From positions 1-8,387 of the forward strand of contig CAAERF010000144.1 of the NCBI GenBank assembly GCA_900758315.1: a DNA stretch of 8,387 bases, given 5' to 3'. Under the pieces are notes generated by a model. It saw only the letters and a list, made by a program, of their open reading frames with translations, was not told the DNA's origin and ran no database searches. Below, piece after piece: positions 6,616 through 8,387 of this stretch. Numbering within the stretch: the stretch's first letter is position 1; the number at the start of each line of letters is the position of its first letter. Position numbers and translations under genes: made by a program. This DNA is from an uncultured Oscillospiraceae bacterium (GTDB lineage: Bacteria > Bacillota > Clostridia > Oscillospirales > Oscillospiraceae).

Positions 6616-7173
6616 ATGAATACGATCGTGACCTCCAAGGAAGAGATCTTAAAAAACAGCCGTGAGCTTATCCGGGAAAAGGGCTGGGCGGCAGTCAGCA
6701 TCCGTTCTGTCGCCTCGGCATGCGGGGTCTCGGTCGGCTCGATCTACAACTATTATGACTCCAAGGCTGAGCTTATCAGCGCCACGGTCGAGAGCGTCTG
6801 GTGCGAAATTTTCCACCGCCCGCAGGACGAGGCCGTATTTCAGGACGTGCAGACCTGTGTCAAATGGATGTACGAGCGCATGGCCTACGGCTATGAGCAG
6901 TATCCCGGATTCTTCACACTGCACTCTCTCGGCTTTATGCAGGAGGACAAGGCCGATGGCAAACGGCACATGCAGCAAATCTGGCACCATATCTTAAACG
7001 GTCTGTGTACGGTGCTGCAACAGGATACCAAAATCCGTCCGGGCGCTTTTAATGAGCAATTCACCGTTGAAAAATTTGCCGATGTGCTGTTTTCGCTTAT
7101 GCTGTCTGCTTTGCTGCGGCAGGACTACGACCCCGCCGCTGTGCTGGAGATCGTGCGCAGAACCTTATATTGA
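6616..7173 (+). CDS. TetR/AcrR-family transcriptional regulator
   Basis: This is a 185-residue one-component repressor. The N-terminal DNA-binding domain is typical: a first helix with SRELIREKGWAAVSIRSVA and the helix-turn-helix at about residues 28-48 (ACGVSVGSIYNYYDSKAEL), where G-S-I-Y-N-Y-Y is the family's recognition helix. The remaining helical domain would bind a ligand and form the dimer; its ligand is unknown. The gene has its own consensus promoter, a palindromic operator at the transcription start and a downstream terminator, so autorepression is likely. A second copy of the operator core lies before the membrane protein gene at 7439, its probable regulatory target. The family call is firm; targets are inferred. 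Confidence 0.95.
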   Translation: MNTIVTSKEEILKNSRELIREKGWAAVSIRSVASACGVSVGSIYNYYDSKAELISATVESVWCEIFHRPQDEAVFQDVQTCVKWMYERMAYGYEQYPGFFTLHSLGFMQEDKADGKRHMQQIWHHILNGLCTVLQQDTKIRPGAFNEQFTVEKFADVLFSLMLSALLRQDYDPAAVLEIVRRTLY

Positions 7174-7183
7174 CCGCATTTTC

Positions 7184-7207
7184 TTCCCACACTGCTGTGG
7201 GAATTTT
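7184..7207 (+). terminator. Rho-independent terminator after the TetR gene
   Basis: A perfect 8-pair stem TTCCCACA/TGTGGGAA with a CTGC loop is followed by TTTT. It begins 10 bases after the stop codon. The short T run suggests partial termination. Confidence 0.75.
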
Positions 7208-7212
7208 ATAAC
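7207..7212 (+). promoter_or_regulatory. Possible -10 box upstream of the second operator
   Basis: TATAAC at 7207-7212 has a TTCCCA (7184-7189) 17 bases upstream as a weak -35, overlapping the terminator stem. If real, transcription would start near the second operator, copying the arrangement at the TetR gene. The weak -35 keeps this tentative. Confidence 0.35.
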
Positions 7213-7220
7213 GTCCAAAT

Positions 7221-7233
7221 TGAACGCTGTTCA
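7221..7233. promoter_or_regulatory. Second TetR operator-like palindrome
   Basis: TGAAC-GCT-GTTCA has the same half-sites and spacing as the core of the palindrome at 6586-6600, differing only in the central bases. It lies about 205 bases before the membrane protein gene. Confidence 0.65.
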
Positions 7234-7438
7234 CTCAAAGGGGACGCTCATAGGAAGGTTCATCGCAGTATCCTGCTGCGGCTCGCCTGCCTTGTGTGGA
7301 GCACTGCCAGCTTCAACATCCTGCGCGTTGGATGCAGCTATGCCAGGCAAGCCCCTGATGACCGTAAAAACTAAGACGACCCTGCAAAAAAATGCAGTGT
7401 TACAATAAATTTGATGTATCGACAAGGAGCAATCAACT
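7234..7438 (+). other. Long leader before the membrane protein gene
   Basis: No gene is recognised here. The frame that continues the TetR gene after its stop stays open to a TAA at about 7370 and encodes a hydrophobic stretch (RLACLVWSTASFNILRVG), but it has no start codon and no known relative. A small hairpin (CTGCA/TGCAG, 7382-7397) and a TACAAT at 7401-7406 that could be a -10 box without a good -35 are present. No known riboswitch class is evident. Confidence 0.5.
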
Positions 7439-8104
7439 ATGCAAGCAATCGTAGAAACTGTTTTTGATGCGGTATATCTGGTATCCGTCATCACCATCGG
7501 TATCCTGATGATCCGCGGCTGCAAGGGCAGCCACCAGTTCAAGCTGTTCGGTCTGATGGCTGTCGTTCTGGGCGCCGGCGACTCGTTCCATCTGATTCCC
7601 CGTGCGCTGGCTCTATGCACCACGGGTTTTGAAAACTTTACCGTTCCCCTGGGTCTGGGTAAGTGGATCACCTCTGTGACAATGACAGTCTTTTATGTGC
7701 TGCTGTACTATGTCTGGCGTGAGCGCTACCGGGTCAAGGGCAGCAATGGCCTGACTGCCGCCGTCTACGGTCTGGCTGCTGTGCGTGTTATCCTGTGCAT
7801 GATGCCGCAAAACCAGTGGCTGAGCGATGGATCCCCGCTGTCCTGGGGCATTTACCGTAATATTCCTTTTGCACTGATGGGCCTGCTGATCATCGTGCTG
7901 TTCTACCGCAGCGCCAAGGAGCACAACGACTCAGCTTTCCGCTGGATGTGGCTGACCATCGTGCTGAGCTTCGGTTTCTACATTCCCGTTGTTCTTTGGG
8001 CCAATGCCATCCCCATGATCGGGATGCTGATGATCCCTAAGACCTGCGCCTATGTGTGGACTGTTCTCATCGGCCATTCTGCCATGAAGAAGGAATGTAA
8101 GTGA
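7439..8104 (+). CDS. Seven-helix integral membrane protein of unknown function
   Basis: This is a 221-residue hydrophobic protein with seven predicted membrane spans at about residues 9-26, 35-55, 76-93, 104-121, 141-157, 168-189 and 195-212. The start ATG follows AAGGAG (7424-7429) at nine bases. There is no cleavable signal peptide. Positive loops (RERYRVK at 94-100, RSAKEH at 157-162 and the lysine-rich tail MKKECK) would lie on the same, cytoplasmic face if the N-terminus is outside. Unusual polar residues sit in or near the membrane: D48, H51 and R55 in GDSFHLIPR of span 2, and K201 in span 7. I do not recognise the family. The upstream TetR operator core suggests control by the neighbouring repressor, and hence a role in response to whatever ligand that repressor senses. 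Confidence 0.88.
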   Translation: MQAIVETVFDAVYLVSVITIGILMIRGCKGSHQFKLFGLMAVVLGAGDSFHLIPRALALCTTGFENFTVPLGLGKWITSVTMTVFYVLLYYVWRERYRVKGSNGLTAAVYGLAAVRVILCMMPQNQWLSDGSPLSWGIYRNIPFALMGLLIIVLFYRSAKEHNDSAFRWMWLTIVLSFGFYIPVVLWANAIPMIGMLMIPKTCAYVWTVLIGHSAMKKECK

Positions 8105-8194
8105 TTTGTACACCGTACCGATAAAAAGTAGGGCTGTCACTTAAAAGAGAGCTGCATCCTGAACGTCCAAGAATAGGCTTACCAACAAACTTTC

Positions 8195-8223
8195 AGCGCT
8201 CTGCCTTTTGGCAGGGCGCTTTT
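8195..8223 (+). terminator. Rho-independent terminator after the membrane protein gene
   Basis: An 11-pair stem (8195-8205 with 8210-8220, one G-U) closes a TTTT loop and is followed by a short T run. It sits about 90 bases after the stop codon and separates this cassette from the next gene. Confidence 0.88.
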
Positions 8224-8226
8224 ATA

Positions 8227-8255
8227 TTGCAAAACTTCGTACTTTCTGTTATAAT
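8227..8255 (+). promoter_or_regulatory. Promoter of the DNA glycosylase gene
   Basis: TTGCAA (8227-8232), a 17-base spacer and a perfect TATAAT (8250-8255) with an upstream TG at 8247-8248 (extended -10) follow the terminator and precede the gene by about 50 bases. Confidence 0.75.
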
Positions 8256-8309
8256 CAAATCAACAACTGATGAGCAAACGAAAGGTTGTGTAGAAAGAAG
8301 GCGGGACAG

Positions 8310-8387
8310 ATGTATTTCCAATACGGCGAAGCGGAAACGGCGTATCTGAGCGCAAGAGACGAGCGGATGGCGGCGGTCATCGCACAG
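8310..8387 (+). CDS. Probable DNA-3-methyladenine glycosylase, N-terminal 26 codons (3' incomplete)
   Basis: Only the first 26 residues are visible: MYFQYGEAETAYLSARDERM and then AAVIAQ. This opening closely resembles the N-terminus of Firmicutes DNA-3-methyladenine glycosylase 2 (AlkA/HhH-GPD superfamily) proteins, which excise alkylated purines as the first step of base excision repair. The catalytic helix-hairpin-helix and Asp lie beyond the window, so activity cannot be judged. A weak AAGG site (8298-8301) precedes the ATG by eight bases. The gene has its own promoter and is insulated by a terminator from the cassette before it. The assignment rests on recollection of the N-terminal pattern only. 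Confidence 0.65.
   Translation, partial: MYFQYGEAETAYLSARDERMAAVIAQ

Noticed and set aside
7052..7408. + strand open frame overlapping the TetR 3' end and the leader
   Set aside because: It starts inside the TetR gene in another frame, runs through the terminator, and has Cys/Ser-rich shadow composition.
7439..8104. Membrane protein as a microbial rhodopsin because of Lys in span 7
   Set aside because: The helix 3 Asp pattern and the helix 7 D-x-x-x-K context are missing; a lone lysine is not enough.

Overview
The window looks like a piece of a low-to-medium GC Firmicutes chromosome, most likely a gut Clostridia/Oscillospirales relative such as the Faecalibacterium group. This is inferred from Gram-positive style Shine-Dalgarno sites, consensus sigma-A promoters, the style of the HsdR and HsdS proteins and codon use. 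No rRNA, tRNA or CRISPR array is visible.

Bases 1-6000 are the 3' part of a type I restriction-modification operon, all on the + strand: the 3' half of hsdS, an unrecognised gene with a HEPN-like motif, hsdR, and a gene resembling the AbiTii family. The genes overlap or abut and read as one transcription unit; hsdM, the operon promoter and the first half of hsdS must lie to the left. The standout is the left edge: at least 17 perfect copies of the pentamer ACGGA run straight into the coding frame of the second target-recognition domain (TRD2) of HsdS. The pentamer is open in all three frames, but only one of the three exit frames continues into TRD2; the other two stop within 8 bases. This is the layout of a slipped-strand phase-variation switch acting on the DNA specificity of the methyltransferase. 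The two AT-richer flanking genes look like defence cargo inserted around hsdR.

Bases 6001-6540 are gene-poor. They hold a promoter-like sequence, short direct and inverted repeats, a strong bidirectional terminator, and the degraded C-terminal end of a tyrosine recombinase on the - strand. This suggests the edge of a mobile or shuffled segment.

Bases 6541-8230 are a small regulatory cassette: a TetR-family repressor with a consensus promoter and a perfect palindrome just after the -10 box, its own terminator, a second copy of the palindrome core, and a seven-helix membrane protein of unknown function followed by a terminator. The shared operator core suggests that the repressor controls both itself and the membrane protein. 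At the right edge a new promoter leads into the first 26 codons of a probable DNA-3-methyladenine glycosylase.
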